Part shown: positions 44,538-52,515 of the stretch, piece after piece
How positions within the stretch are numbered: position 1 is the stretch's first letter
Layout: each line of letters opens with the position of its first letter
Assembly (NCBI RefSeq): GCF_014640535.1
Contig: NZ_BMHD01000001.1
Span: 1,986,214 to 2,050,213, forward strand
DNA from: Cnuibacter physcomitrellae
GTDB lineage: Bacteria > Actinomycetota > Actinomycetes > Actinomycetales > Microbacteriaceae
Reading direction: 5' to 3'
DNA: 64,000 nt
Notes under the pieces: generated by a model
What the model was told of the DNA's origin: nothing
The model's database searches: none
The model's input: the letters and a program-made list of their open reading frames with translations, nothing else
Program-made: the position numbers and the translations under genes

Positions 44538-45989
44538 CCCGCCGCGACGACGCCGCTCTGCGTGAGTGCGCCCTGGGTCGATCCGGAGGCCGTCTTCCGC
44601 GCGCTCCACGCGGACTCGGGCGACGTGTTCTGGCTCGACAGCGGGTCGGATGCGGTGAGCGGCCGGTCCTACCTCGGCGAGTCGCAGCGGACGGTGTCGG
44701 GCACGAGCGTGCCGCCCGAGGTCGCGGACCTCGCGCTCGGGCGCGGACCCGCGGGCAACCCCGCGCTGACGGCGGGATGGGTGGGCTGGGTCTCCTACGA
44801 GGCCGCCTGCCGGATGCTCGCTCCCCCGGGCGAGAGAACCGGCCCGGTCCGCTCGACGGGGCAGGCGCCCGACGTCGTCCTGCTCCGCGCCACACGGATG
44901 CTCGTGTTCGACCATGCGGATCGGACGCTCGAGGTGTGCACCGCATCCGACACCGCCGACGACCGCGCCTGGGTCGAGCACACCCTCGCCCGGTTGGCGT
45001 CGCTGGAGCCCGACGCGAGCGCCGGGACGAGCGCCGAGACGAGCGCTGAGACGCCCGCCGAGACGAGTGCCGGCGCGGAGAACGGCGCGAGCAGGCGGGC
45101 GCGATGGCGGCACTCCGAGGACGCCTACCTCGCGCTCATCTCCCGCTGCCAGGAGGCGATCGCCCGCGGTGACGCGTACCAGCTCTGCCTGACGAACACC
45201 GCCACCGTGGAGGGGGTGGACCTCGAGGACGCGGCGTCCGTCTATCTCCGGCTGCGCCGCGGCTCGCCCGCCCATCACGGCGGTTTCGTGCGCGCCGCCG
45301 GTGCGGCGCTGCTCAGCTCCTCGCCCGAGCAGTTCGTCCGCGTCACCGCCGACGGCCTGCTCACCACCAAACCCATCAAGGGCACACGTCCCCGTGGATC
45401 GACGCCCGAGCTCGACGCTCGCGCGGCCGCCGAGCTCGCCGCCGATCCGAAGGAGCGGGCGGAGAACGTGATGATCGTCGACCTGCTCCGCAACGACGTC
45501 TCGCGCCTGGCCCACCCGGGGTCCGTCCGAGTCCCCGAGCTCCTGGCCGTCGAGTCGTACCGACACGTGCATCAGCTCGTGAGCACGGTGGAGGGACGGA
45601 TGCGCGCCGGCCTCGCCGTCGGGGACCTGCTCGGGGCCGTCCTGCCGCCGGGTTCGATGACGGGCACCCCCAAGCAGAGCGCCGTCCGTATCCTCGCTGA
45701 TCTCGAGCGGGGACCGCGCGGCGTCTACTCGGGAGCGTTCGGATTCATCGACGACGGGGGTGCGATCGACCTCGCCGTGGTGATCCGCAGCATCACGGTC
45801 GCCGGCGGGCGGGCGACCGTCGGCTCGGGCGGGGGCATCACGTCCGACTCCGTGCCGGAGCGGGAGCTCGCGGAGGTGGCGCTCAAGGCGACACCCCTGC
45901 TCGCCGCGCTCGGCGCGAGTGCGGCCGGCTCGAGCGACATCCGACCGAAAGCCTCCCCGCCCGATGCCGACGGCGCGAGGTCGGCGTAG
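44535..45989 (+). CDS. pabB: aminodeoxychorismate synthase component I
   Basis: Makes 4-amino-4-deoxychorismate for folate; 484 aa. The active-site PIKGTRPRG near residues 279-287 carries the Lys that distinguishes PabB-type enzymes from anthranilate synthase (PIAGT). Other chorismate-binding blocks are AYQLCLTNTATVEG, ENVMIVDLLRNDVSR, VESYRHVHQLVSTVEG, PPGSMTGTPKQSAVRIL and YSGAFGFIDDGGAIDLAVVI. A Thr/Ala/Glu-rich spacer (about 160-185) separates the N-terminal part. No glutaminase or lyase gene is adjacent. Confidence 0.92.
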   Translation: MPAATTPLCVSAPWVDPEAVFRALHADSGDVFWLDSGSDAVSGRSYLGESQRTVSGTSVPPEVADLALGRGPAGNPALTAGWVGWVSYEAACRMLAPPGERTGPVRSTGQAPDVVLLRATRMLVFDHADRTLEVCTASDTADDRAWVEHTLARLASLEPDASAGTSAETSAETPAETSAGAENGASRRARWRHSEDAYLALISRCQEAIARGDAYQLCLTNTATVEGVDLEDAASVYLRLRRGSPAHHGGFVRAAGAALLSSSPEQFVRVTADGLLTTKPIKGTRPRGSTPELDARAAAELAADPKERAENVMIVDLLRNDVSRLAHPGSVRVPELLAVESYRHVHQLVSTVEGRMRAGLAVGDLLGAVLPPGSMTGTPKQSAVRILADLERGPRGVYSGAFGFIDDGGAIDLAVVIRSITVAGGRATVGSGGGITSDSVPERELAEVALKATPLLAALGASAAGSSDIRPKASPPDADGARSA

Positions 45990-46072
45990 CGTCGAAGTCA
46001 TCCCGCTGAGACGGCCTCCGCCGACGACACGGAGGAGTCCGGCCTCGGCAACGCCAGAAGGAGGACAACCCC

Positions 46073-46645
46073 ATGACTGACTTCGCAGGCCGACGCATCC
46101 TCGCGATCGTGACGAACTACGGCGTCGAGCAGGACGAGCTCGTCGTGCCCGTCGAGCATCTCCGCGGCGAGGGCGCGCAAGTGACCATCGCCGCCCAGAA
46201 GGACGAACCCGTGCAGACGCTCGTGGGAGACAAGGACCCGGGACGCTCGGTCGACCCGACCACCACCCTGGCCGAGGTGGACCCCGACGACTTCGAGCTG
46301 CTCCTCATCCCCGGCGGCACGCTCAACGCCGACTCGCTGCGCCTGGACGACGACGCGGTCGCGATCGTGAAGTCCTTCGCGGCGACGGGTCGTCCCATCG
46401 CCGCCATCTGCCACGGCCCCTGGGCGCTCGTGCAGGCCGACGTCGTGTCGGGCAAGACGCTCACCTCCTACCCCTCGCTCGCCACCGACATCCGCAATGC
46501 CCACGCGTCGAGCTGGGTCGACGAGGAGGTCGTGCTCGACCGCGCGAACGGGTACACGCTCATCACCTCGCGCACCCCGAAGGACCTCGACGCCTTCACA
46601 GGGCGGATCGACGAGGTGCTCTCGTCGCAGTCGCAGCACGCCTGA
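46073..46645 (+). CDS. DJ-1/PfpI-family protein
   Basis: 190-aa class I glutamine-amidotransferase-like protein of the GSP18/YfkM kind: ILAIVTNYGVEQDELVVPVE, LLLIPGGTLNADSLR and the nucleophile elbow AICHGPWALVQ with Cys-His. Family members act as general stress proteins, with deglycase or peptidase activities debated. AGGAGG precedes ATG 46073. Confidence 0.9.
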   Translation: MTDFAGRRILAIVTNYGVEQDELVVPVEHLRGEGAQVTIAAQKDEPVQTLVGDKDPGRSVDPTTTLAEVDPDDFELLLIPGGTLNADSLRLDDDAVAIVKSFAATGRPIAAICHGPWALVQADVVSGKTLTSYPSLATDIRNAHASSWVDEEVVLDRANGYTLITSRTPKDLDAFTGRIDEVLSSQSQHA

Positions 46646-46660
46646 ACGAATCCGCAGCTT

Positions 46661-46722
46661 CGGCTTTGTCCAGGTTTCCGTCGCGAATCCCCGATCTCGC
46701 GACGGAAACCTGGACAAACCCT
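46661..46722. terminator. family B hairpin, copy 2
   Basis: TTTGTCCAGGTTTCCGTCGC... (46665-46685) pairs perfectly with 46698-46718. The loop AATCCCCGATCT is nearly the same as in copy 1 (39433-39492). It lies between convergent PfpI and response-regulator genes. Confidence 0.88.
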
Positions 46723-47372
46723 CACGAGCTCACGCGGAAGCGGTGCTCCGGCCGGCCGGTCGCGCCGTAGCGGAGGCTGACCTCGACGAGCCCCTGCGCC
46801 GCCAGAGCGGTGAGGTGACGCTGCGCGGTCGCCCGCGAGACGCCGCACCTCTCCGCGACGTCGCTCGCCGAGGCGTCGTCCGTCCCGAGCGCGTCGAGGA
46901 CCGTGCGCTCGGTCGAGCTGCGCGTGAGGGATCCGGGCTCAGGCGCCGGATGAAGGATCGCCTGCGCCCGGTCGATGCGGTCCTGGGTCAGCGCCTCCCC
47001 AGTCGAGAGCAGGTTGCGATAGCGGACCCAGCGGGCCAGACGATCCCCCAGCGCCCGTGTCTCGAACGGCTTGACCAGGAAGTCGACCGCGCCGGCCGAG
47101 AAGGCCCGGCGGACGGTCGCCGGCTCGGCGGCGGCCGACAGCACGAAGGCGTCGACCCGCGACGCTCGGACGATCTCGATCCCATCGCCGTCGGGGAGGT
47201 ACACGTCCGCCAGCACCAGGTCGGGACGGTGCTCGCGCAGCGCGGTCATCGCCTCCGCCGCGGTGCGGACGGGCTCGAGGGGGAGCAATCCGGGTTGGGC
47301 GGCCACCGCGTCGCGATGGAGTCCGGCGACCCGGAAGTCGTCGTCGATGATGAGCACCCTCAGTTCCGTCAC
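46722..47372 (-). CDS. CitB/DcuR-type response regulator
   Basis: 216 aa. Receiver domain with acidic pocket IIDDD at residues 8-12, phospho-acceptor Asp56 in LVLADVYLPDGDG, and Lys in FLVKPFE; the C-terminal HTH DASASDVAERCGVSRATAQRHLTAL drives DNA binding. GTG 47372 overlaps the kinase stop (GTGA). Partner of the sensor kinase upstream; the pair faces the citrate transporter gene. Confidence 0.92.
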   Translation of the reverse strand: MTELRVLIIDDDFRVAGLHRDAVAAQPGLLPLEPVRTAAEAMTALREHRPDLVLADVYLPDGDGIEIVRASRVDAFVLSAAAEPATVRRAFSAGAVDFLVKPFETRALGDRLARWVRYRNLLSTGEALTQDRIDRAQAILHPAPEPGSLTRSSTERTVLDALGTDDASASDVAERCGVSRATAQRHLTALAAQGLVEVSLRYGATGRPEHRFRVSS

Positions 47373-49030
47373 CGTTCCGGTCCTCTCTGCCGTGCCCGGC
47401 CGTCGCCCGCGTCGGGCCCCGCGCCCATGTCCCCGAGCACGCCCGGCATCCGCACGCCGAACACGGCGCCGTGCTCCGGTCCGCCGGGGTCGACCACCCA
47501 CACGTCGCCGCCGCGGCGCCGGGCGAACTCCCGCGAGAGCGGCAGCCCGATGCCGTGCCCGTGGATCGCGTCGGGTCCGTCCTCCGCCGGCGGGCGTGTG
47601 AAGACGGCGGACTCGTCGGTCAGACCGCGACCCGAGTCGGCGACCGTGACGACGAGCTCATCCCCGTCGTCGAGGAGCGTCACCTCGACCCAGCGCGGTT
47701 CGCGCCCCGCTGCGGCCGCGGTGATCGCGTTGTCGATGAGGTTGCCGAGCACCGCGAGCGGATCCTCCAGCTCGGTGAGCTGCGAGCGCAGCAGGGAGGT
47801 CTCGCCCACCCGGAGCTCCACCCCGCGCTCGGCTGCGGCGATCGCCTTGCTCCCGAGGAACGACGCGACCAGCGGATCCGCCAGCTGGTCGAGGCCCTCG
47901 ACCCGGTAGGCGACCGAGCCGCGGTCCGTCAGCTCGTCGAGGAACCGGCGGGCCTCGTCGTCCCGCCCCGCGTCGAGGAGGCCGGCGAGCGTGTGGAGCC
48001 GGTTGGCGAACTCGTGCCGCTGGACCCGAAGCGCATCGCTCAGGGAGCGCACGCTGTCGAGCCGCTCGGACAGCGCGAGCAGATCCGTGCGATCGCGGAT
48101 GACCGCGGACGTGCCGAGCAGCCGCCCTCCTCGGTGCACCGGCCGGGTGTCGATGTAGAGGATGCGTCCCGCGGCCGAGAGTCCGTCCGGCGCTCCCTCG
48201 AGCAGCGCGTCCTCGAGCTGCCTCGACAGGCCGAGCGAGTCCAGCGTCCTCCCGACCGGATCGTCGAGCGCGAGAAGGCGGGCGGCCGCTCTCGTGCACA
48301 CCCGCACGACCCCGTCGGGGTCGAGGGCGATCACCCCGTCGTCGGAGTCCTCGAGCACGGCCGCCTGGGTCTGCACCAGGGCCACCAGCTCCTCCGGCTG
48401 CACCCCCACGGTGACCCGCTCGAGACGCCGGCGGATGAGCAGGGCCGCCACCGTCCCCAGCCCCAGCGCGAGCAGGAGCGTGATCGCGGCGGCGCCGATG
48501 ACCGAGGGCAGGTCGTCGAACACGCTCGCGCGCTCGAAGCCCACGCTCACCTCGCCGATGGGTCGTCCCGACGGATCGGGCGCGTAGACGGGCACCTTCG
48601 CCCTCGCGGACTCTCCGAGGGTCCCCGTCTCCCAGGTGACGACCTCGCGGCCCGCCAGGGCGTCGTCGAAGCTCGTGCTCACCACCTCGCCGAGGCGGTC
48701 GGGGTTGGGGTGGGCGAGGCGGATGCCGTGGTCGTCGGTGATCACGACGAAGAGCCCCTCCGTGCGCGAGGTCACCCCCGTCGCGTACGCCTGGAGAGGA
48801 CCGTCGCGGAGGTCGGCGGCGTCGGGTGTGCCCGGATCGGCGGAGTAGGCGGCGACGAGGTCGCGCACCTCGGGCGACTCGGCGACCGCGCGGGCGATGT
48901 TGAGCGCCGACGAGTCGGCCTCGGCGCGCAGCTGCTGCACTCCGAACCAGAGGAAGACCGCGCTGCAGACCACGACGACGCAGGCCTGGGTCGCGAGCTG
49001 GAGCAGCAGCACCCGGGTGGAGAACCGCAT
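47369..49030 (-). CDS. CitA/DcuS-type sensor histidine kinase
   Basis: 553-aa membrane kinase: TM1 about residues 8-30, extracellular Cache/PASc domain 35-175 (FVVITDDHGIRLAHPNPDRLGE), TM2 about 177-199, cytoplasmic PAS 215-312, H-box VQRHEFANRLHTLAGLLDAG with His339, then the Bergerat ATPase (NLIDNAITAAA, DSGRGLTDES, GIGLPLSREFARRRGG). This architecture senses di- or tricarboxylates. GGAGGTG precedes ATG 49030. Divergent CitMHS gene indicates citrate as the signal. Confidence 0.92.
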   Translation of the reverse strand: MRFSTRVLLLQLATQACVVVVCSAVFLWFGVQQLRAEADSSALNIARAVAESPEVRDLVAAYSADPGTPDAADLRDGPLQAYATGVTSRTEGLFVVITDDHGIRLAHPNPDRLGEVVSTSFDDALAGREVVTWETGTLGESARAKVPVYAPDPSGRPIGEVSVGFERASVFDDLPSVIGAAAITLLLALGLGTVAALLIRRRLERVTVGVQPEELVALVQTQAAVLEDSDDGVIALDPDGVVRVCTRAAARLLALDDPVGRTLDSLGLSRQLEDALLEGAPDGLSAAGRILYIDTRPVHRGGRLLGTSAVIRDRTDLLALSERLDSVRSLSDALRVQRHEFANRLHTLAGLLDAGRDDEARRFLDELTDRGSVAYRVEGLDQLADPLVASFLGSKAIAAAERGVELRVGETSLLRSQLTELEDPLAVLGNLIDNAITAAAAGREPRWVEVTLLDDGDELVVTVADSGRGLTDESAVFTRPPAEDGPDAIHGHGIGLPLSREFARRRGGDVWVVDPGGPEHGAVFGVRMPGVLGDMGAGPDAGDGRARQRGPER

Positions 49031-49116
49031 CCGCACCTCCTCGTGTGATCGCCGTGCGTATGCCCTCATGGCGCAGGCGTGAGCACTATGCGCAGAAGTC
49101 ACGTTACGCGCACTTC

Positions 49117-49132
49117 GCGAACCAATGCGAAC
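49117..49132. promoter_or_regulatory. direct repeats in citrate promoter region
   Basis: GCGAAC occurs at 49117-49122 and 49127-49132, exactly ten bases (one helical turn) apart, upstream of TAGCAT (49161-49166), a possible -10 for the transporter gene. Candidate response-regulator half-sites. Confidence 0.45.
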
Positions 49133-49229
49133 ATGCGCGCGCCGGACCGGCCGCGCTTCCTAGCATCGCTCGCACCACCGATCCCGGACGGACCGCCGCC
49201 GGGAGGACGCAGTCGACGAAGGAGTCGCC

Positions 49230-50744
49230 ATGGGCACCATACGAGCAGAGGACGCCGAGTACACCGTCGCCTTCATCCCGCCGGACGGCGTCCTGGTCAT
49301 CCTGGGGTTCGCGATGGTCCTCGTCTTCATGGCGCTGATCATGACGAAGCGCCTCACGCCGATGGTCGCCCTCATCACGGTGCCGGCGGTGTTCGGCCTC
49401 TTCGCCGGAGCCGGGCTCGGCCTCGGCGACATGGTGCTCGACGCCATCAAGAGCATGGCCCCCACCGCGGCACTGCTCATGTTCGCGATCATGTACTTCG
49501 GCATCATGATCGACGTGGGTCTGTTCGACCCGCTCATCCGGTGGATCACGCGGCTGCTCGGCAACGACCCCGCCAAGGTCGTCGTCGGCACCGCCCTCCT
49601 CGCCGGCGCGGTCTCGCTCGACGGCGACGGGTCGACGACCTTCATCATCACGACCTCGGCGATGCTGCCGCTCTACCTCCGCCTGGGGATGAGCCCCGTC
49701 GTGCTCACCTGCGTGGCCGGTCTCATGAACGGCACGATGAACATCGTCCCCTGGGGCGGTCCGACCGTGCGCGCTGCGACCGCGCTCGGCCTGGAGCCGA
49801 CCGACATCTTCGTGCCCATGCTCCCCTCCCTGGCGGCCGGGATCATCGTCTCGCTCGGGTTCGCCTGGTTCCTCGGGCTCGCCGAGCGCAAGCGTCTGGG
49901 CGGCAGCGTCGACCTGTCGAGGATGGACTCGTCCGGAGAGGGTCCGCTCGGCGGACCGCGCCTGGTGCGCGGGGCGGGCGGCCGTCCCGGCGCCGCGGTC
50001 TCCCTCCGCACGGGCAGCATGGTCGCGGTGCGCGGGGCTCGCGTCAGCGTGCCGGTCGCCCAGGTGATCGAGGGCGACACCGCGATGGCCGACACCATCC
50101 TCGACCCCCAGCGGCCGACACTCCGCCCGAAGCTCATCTGGTTCAACCTGGCTCTGACGATCGCGGTGATGGTCGTGCTCGTCATCGACGTCTTCCCGCT
50201 CGCCTTCGTCTTCATGATCGGCGCCGCGATCGCCCTCATCGTGAACTTCCCGAAGCTCAAGACGCAGGCCGACGAGATCGTCGCCCACGCGCCCAGCATC
50301 GTCGGCGTGGTGTCGATGGTGCTCGCCGCCGGCGTCCTGGTCGGGGTCCTGAACGGGACCGGCATGGTGGATGCGATGGCGACCTGGGTGACCGAGGTCA
50401 TCCCCTCCTCGCTCGGCCCGTTCATGGCGGTCATCACGGGGGTGCTCTCGATCCCGTTCACGTTCTTCATGTCGAACGACGCGTTCTACTTCGGGATCCT
50501 GCCGATCCTGGCCGAGAGCGCGTCCTCCTACGGCATCGACCCCGTCGAGATGGCCCGCGCCTCGATCACCGGACAGCCGGTGCACCTGCAGAGCCCGCTC
50601 GTCCCCGCCATCCTGCTGCTGGTGTCGCTCGCGGGGGTGAACCTCGGAGACCACCACAGGAAGGTGCTGTGGCGGGCGGTCATCGTGTCGCTCGTGATGC
50701 TCGTCGTCGGCGTGCTGGTGGGGGCGATCCCCTTCCTCGGCTGA
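49230..50744 (+). CDS. CitMHS-family metal-citrate symporter
   Basis: 504-aa membrane transporter moving citrate with a divalent cation and protons. About 11-12 helices; VSLDGDGSTTFIITTSAMLPLY, NGTMNIVPWGGPTVRAA and SNDAFYFGILPIL are family hallmarks. A polar loop of roughly 70 residues near 225-295 splits the halves. AAGGAG precedes ATG 49230. Regulated by the divergent CitA/CitB-type pair. Confidence 0.94.
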   Translation: MGTIRAEDAEYTVAFIPPDGVLVILGFAMVLVFMALIMTKRLTPMVALITVPAVFGLFAGAGLGLGDMVLDAIKSMAPTAALLMFAIMYFGIMIDVGLFDPLIRWITRLLGNDPAKVVVGTALLAGAVSLDGDGSTTFIITTSAMLPLYLRLGMSPVVLTCVAGLMNGTMNIVPWGGPTVRAATALGLEPTDIFVPMLPSLAAGIIVSLGFAWFLGLAERKRLGGSVDLSRMDSSGEGPLGGPRLVRGAGGRPGAAVSLRTGSMVAVRGARVSVPVAQVIEGDTAMADTILDPQRPTLRPKLIWFNLALTIAVMVVLVIDVFPLAFVFMIGAAIALIVNFPKLKTQADEIVAHAPSIVGVVSMVLAAGVLVGVLNGTGMVDAMATWVTEVIPSSLGPFMAVITGVLSIPFTFFMSNDAFYFGILPILAESASSYGIDPVEMARASITGQPVHLQSPLVPAILLLVSLAGVNLGDHHRKVLWRAVIVSLVMLVVGVLVGAIPFLG

Positions 50745-50779
50745 GCGACCCCGCCTTCCTCGGCTGAGCGACCCCGCCG
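50734..50779. repeat. 23-bp tandem duplication across the citrate-transporter stop
   Basis: TTCCTCGGCTGAGCGACCCC (continuing GCC) occurs twice head to tail; the first copy encodes the last residues and stop codon. Confidence 0.9.
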
Positions 50780-50805
50780 GAGCGCGACCGTCATCCTCGC
50801 TAAGT

Positions 50806-50821
50806 TGCACACTAGTGTGCA
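50806..50821. promoter_or_regulatory. TetR operator, perfect 16-bp palindrome
   Basis: TGCACACT-AGTGTGCA lies between -35 and -10 (TAGGAT, 50830-50835) of the tetR operon. Autorepression by the encoded TetR protein is the natural reading. Confidence 0.8.
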
Positions 50822-50842
50822 CTTTGCGGTAGGATGGCGGTC

Positions 50843-51529
50843 GTGCCCACGCTCACACCCCCGTCTTCTCGCGCCCCGCACGGTGCGCGAGCGCCCCGCG
50901 CCCCCCGCGCGCCGCGGAAGGACGCGCTCGAGAACCGCGCAGCCATCCTCGACGCCGCCGCCGCGGTCTTCCGCCGCGATCCGGAGGCCGCGATCGACGC
51001 CGTCGCCGCGGAGGCGGGCCTCAGCCGGCGCGCCGTGTACGGCCACTTCTCCTCCCGAGACGATCTGCTCGCCGAGCTCCTGGAGCGCGGGGGACGCCGC
51101 ATCTCCGACGCCCTCACCGGCGTCCGGCACGACGATCCGCGCATCCATCTCGCGCTCATCGGCGGCGCCCTCTACGGTCAGGTCGCCGAGGTGAAGGTGC
51201 TGGCAAGCTCGCTGCTGCACAGCCCGCTCGAGCAGCTGGCCGGAGGCGCGCTGCAGCCGGTGCGGCGCTCGGTGCGCGAGGCGGTGGTCCGCGGCGCCGG
51301 CGCGGGCGACTTCCGCGACGACCTCGACCCCGAGGCACTGGCACGGCTCGTGGAGGATGCGGCGATCGCCGTCCTCGACGAGGCGGTCCGCAGCGAGCTC
51401 GCCCACGACGAGGCCCGTCGTCTGGTGATGTCGGTGGGGCTCTCGGTCGCCGGCCTCGCCTGGCGCGAGGCGGTCGACGTCGCCGACGCCGCGATCGCGC
51501 TCATGCCCACGGCCGGAGGTGCGGCATGA
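50843..51529 (+). CDS. TetR-family regulator
   Basis: 228 aa. After an Ala/Pro/Arg-rich leader the HTH reads ENRAAILDAAAAVFRR and AIDAVAAEAGLSRRAVYGHFSSRDDLLAEL. I favour GTG 50843, seven bases after TAGGAT, over ATG 50834, which overlaps the -10. Its stop overlaps the next start (ATGA, 51526-51529). It likely represses the whole three-gene operon through the palindrome at 50806. Confidence 0.88.
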   Translation: MPTLTPPSSRAPHGARAPRAPRAPRKDALENRAAILDAAAAVFRRDPEAAIDAVAAEAGLSRRAVYGHFSSRDDLLAELLERGGRRISDALTGVRHDDPRIHLALIGGALYGQVAEVKVLASSLLHSPLEQLAGGALQPVRRSVREAVVRGAGAGDFRDDLDPEALARLVEDAAIAVLDEAVRSELAHDEARRLVMSVGLSVAGLAWREAVDVADAAIALMPTAGGAA

Positions 51530-52515
51530 GGATCGTGGCCTCGGGCGTGAGCATGGGGAAGGCCGGCCTCGCCCTGCCGGAGTCGAGCGTGGCGTTCGAG
51601 ACCGGTCGGGTGACGGTCGCCGTCGCCGAGACCGGGCAGCGCCCCACCGTGCTCTCCCTCATCCTGAGCGGGCGGATGCGCCCGGCCACCGGCGCCGTCA
51701 CGATCGACGGCGAGGCGGATGCGCGCGCTCTGAGCGACCGCGTCGCGCTCGTCGACGCCCCCGAGGTCAGCGACCCGCCCGGAGATCTCCGCTTCGACCG
51801 CGCCGTGCGCGAGGAGCTCGCGCTCAGCGGTCGCTCGACGTCCCGCGAGACGGTCCGCGCGGTCGTCGACGAGGCGGGCGGCACCCCCTGGCTGCGGGCC
51901 GCCGTCGACGAGGTCCCCGCCGGGGTCCGTGTCCGCGTGCTCGCCGAGCTCGCCGCGTTCCGCCGCGGCGTCCAGGGCGTGGTGCTCTGCGCGCCCGACC
52001 GGCACGGCGGCGATCCGCGCGAGTGGCTGGAGGTCGCGCTCGACCTCGCTCGGCGCGACTTCGCGGTGCTCGTCGTCGTGGGCGCGGCCGCGGCCGAGAT
52101 CGTGGCCCCGCTCGTGCCCGCCGAGCTCCTCGGCGACCCCGTGACGGACGAGCCGGACGCCCCCGACGCCCAGGGACCGGAGGAGGGGGTGCTCGAGCCC
52201 GAGTCCGGATCCGACGTGCTCGACCTCGTGTCCGAGCCGACCGACGAGGCGCGCGCCGACACGCACGCCGACGCGGTCGCCGACGCCGGGCCCGCCCGTG
52301 TGCAGGGCGAGCTCGCTCCCGCCGCCATGGTCGCGGAGCACCTCGACGCCGAGCTCGTCGAGTCGGACACGCCCGAGCACACCGGCCGCACCCGCGTCGA
52401 GACGGCCGACGAGGACTCCGACTCACCCCATCCCCGCCACGCGGCGGCCGCTCCCGACGCGGCCGCCGATCCCACCGCATCCGTCATCGAACCCGAATCG
52501 AAGGCACGCTCGTGA
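51526..52515 (+). CDS. degenerate ABC-ATPase-like protein in YhgE operon
   Basis: 329 aa. Residues 1-205 follow the layout of an ABC ATPase (TVAVAETGQRPTVLSLILSG where Walker A should be, RMRPATGAVTIDGEADARAL, LAAFRRGVQGVVLCAPDRHGGDP where Walker B should be), but the Walker A Lys, the LSGGQ signature and the catalytic Glu are missing. The C-terminal 110 residues are Asp/Glu/Ala-rich and disordered. It overlaps tetR and yhgE starts by four bases each (ATGA, GTGA), so it is tightly coupled. Probably a non-hydrolysing structural partner of YhgE; role inferred. Confidence 0.72.
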   Translation: MRIVASGVSMGKAGLALPESSVAFETGRVTVAVAETGQRPTVLSLILSGRMRPATGAVTIDGEADARALSDRVALVDAPEVSDPPGDLRFDRAVREELALSGRSTSRETVRAVVDEAGGTPWLRAAVDEVPAGVRVRVLAELAAFRRGVQGVVLCAPDRHGGDPREWLEVALDLARRDFAVLVVVGAAAAEIVAPLVPAELLGDPVTDEPDAPDAQGPEEGVLEPESGSDVLDLVSEPTDEARADTHADAVADAGPARVQGELAPAAMVAEHLDAELVESDTPEHTGRTRVETADEDSDSPHPRHAAAAPDAAADPTASVIEPESKARS

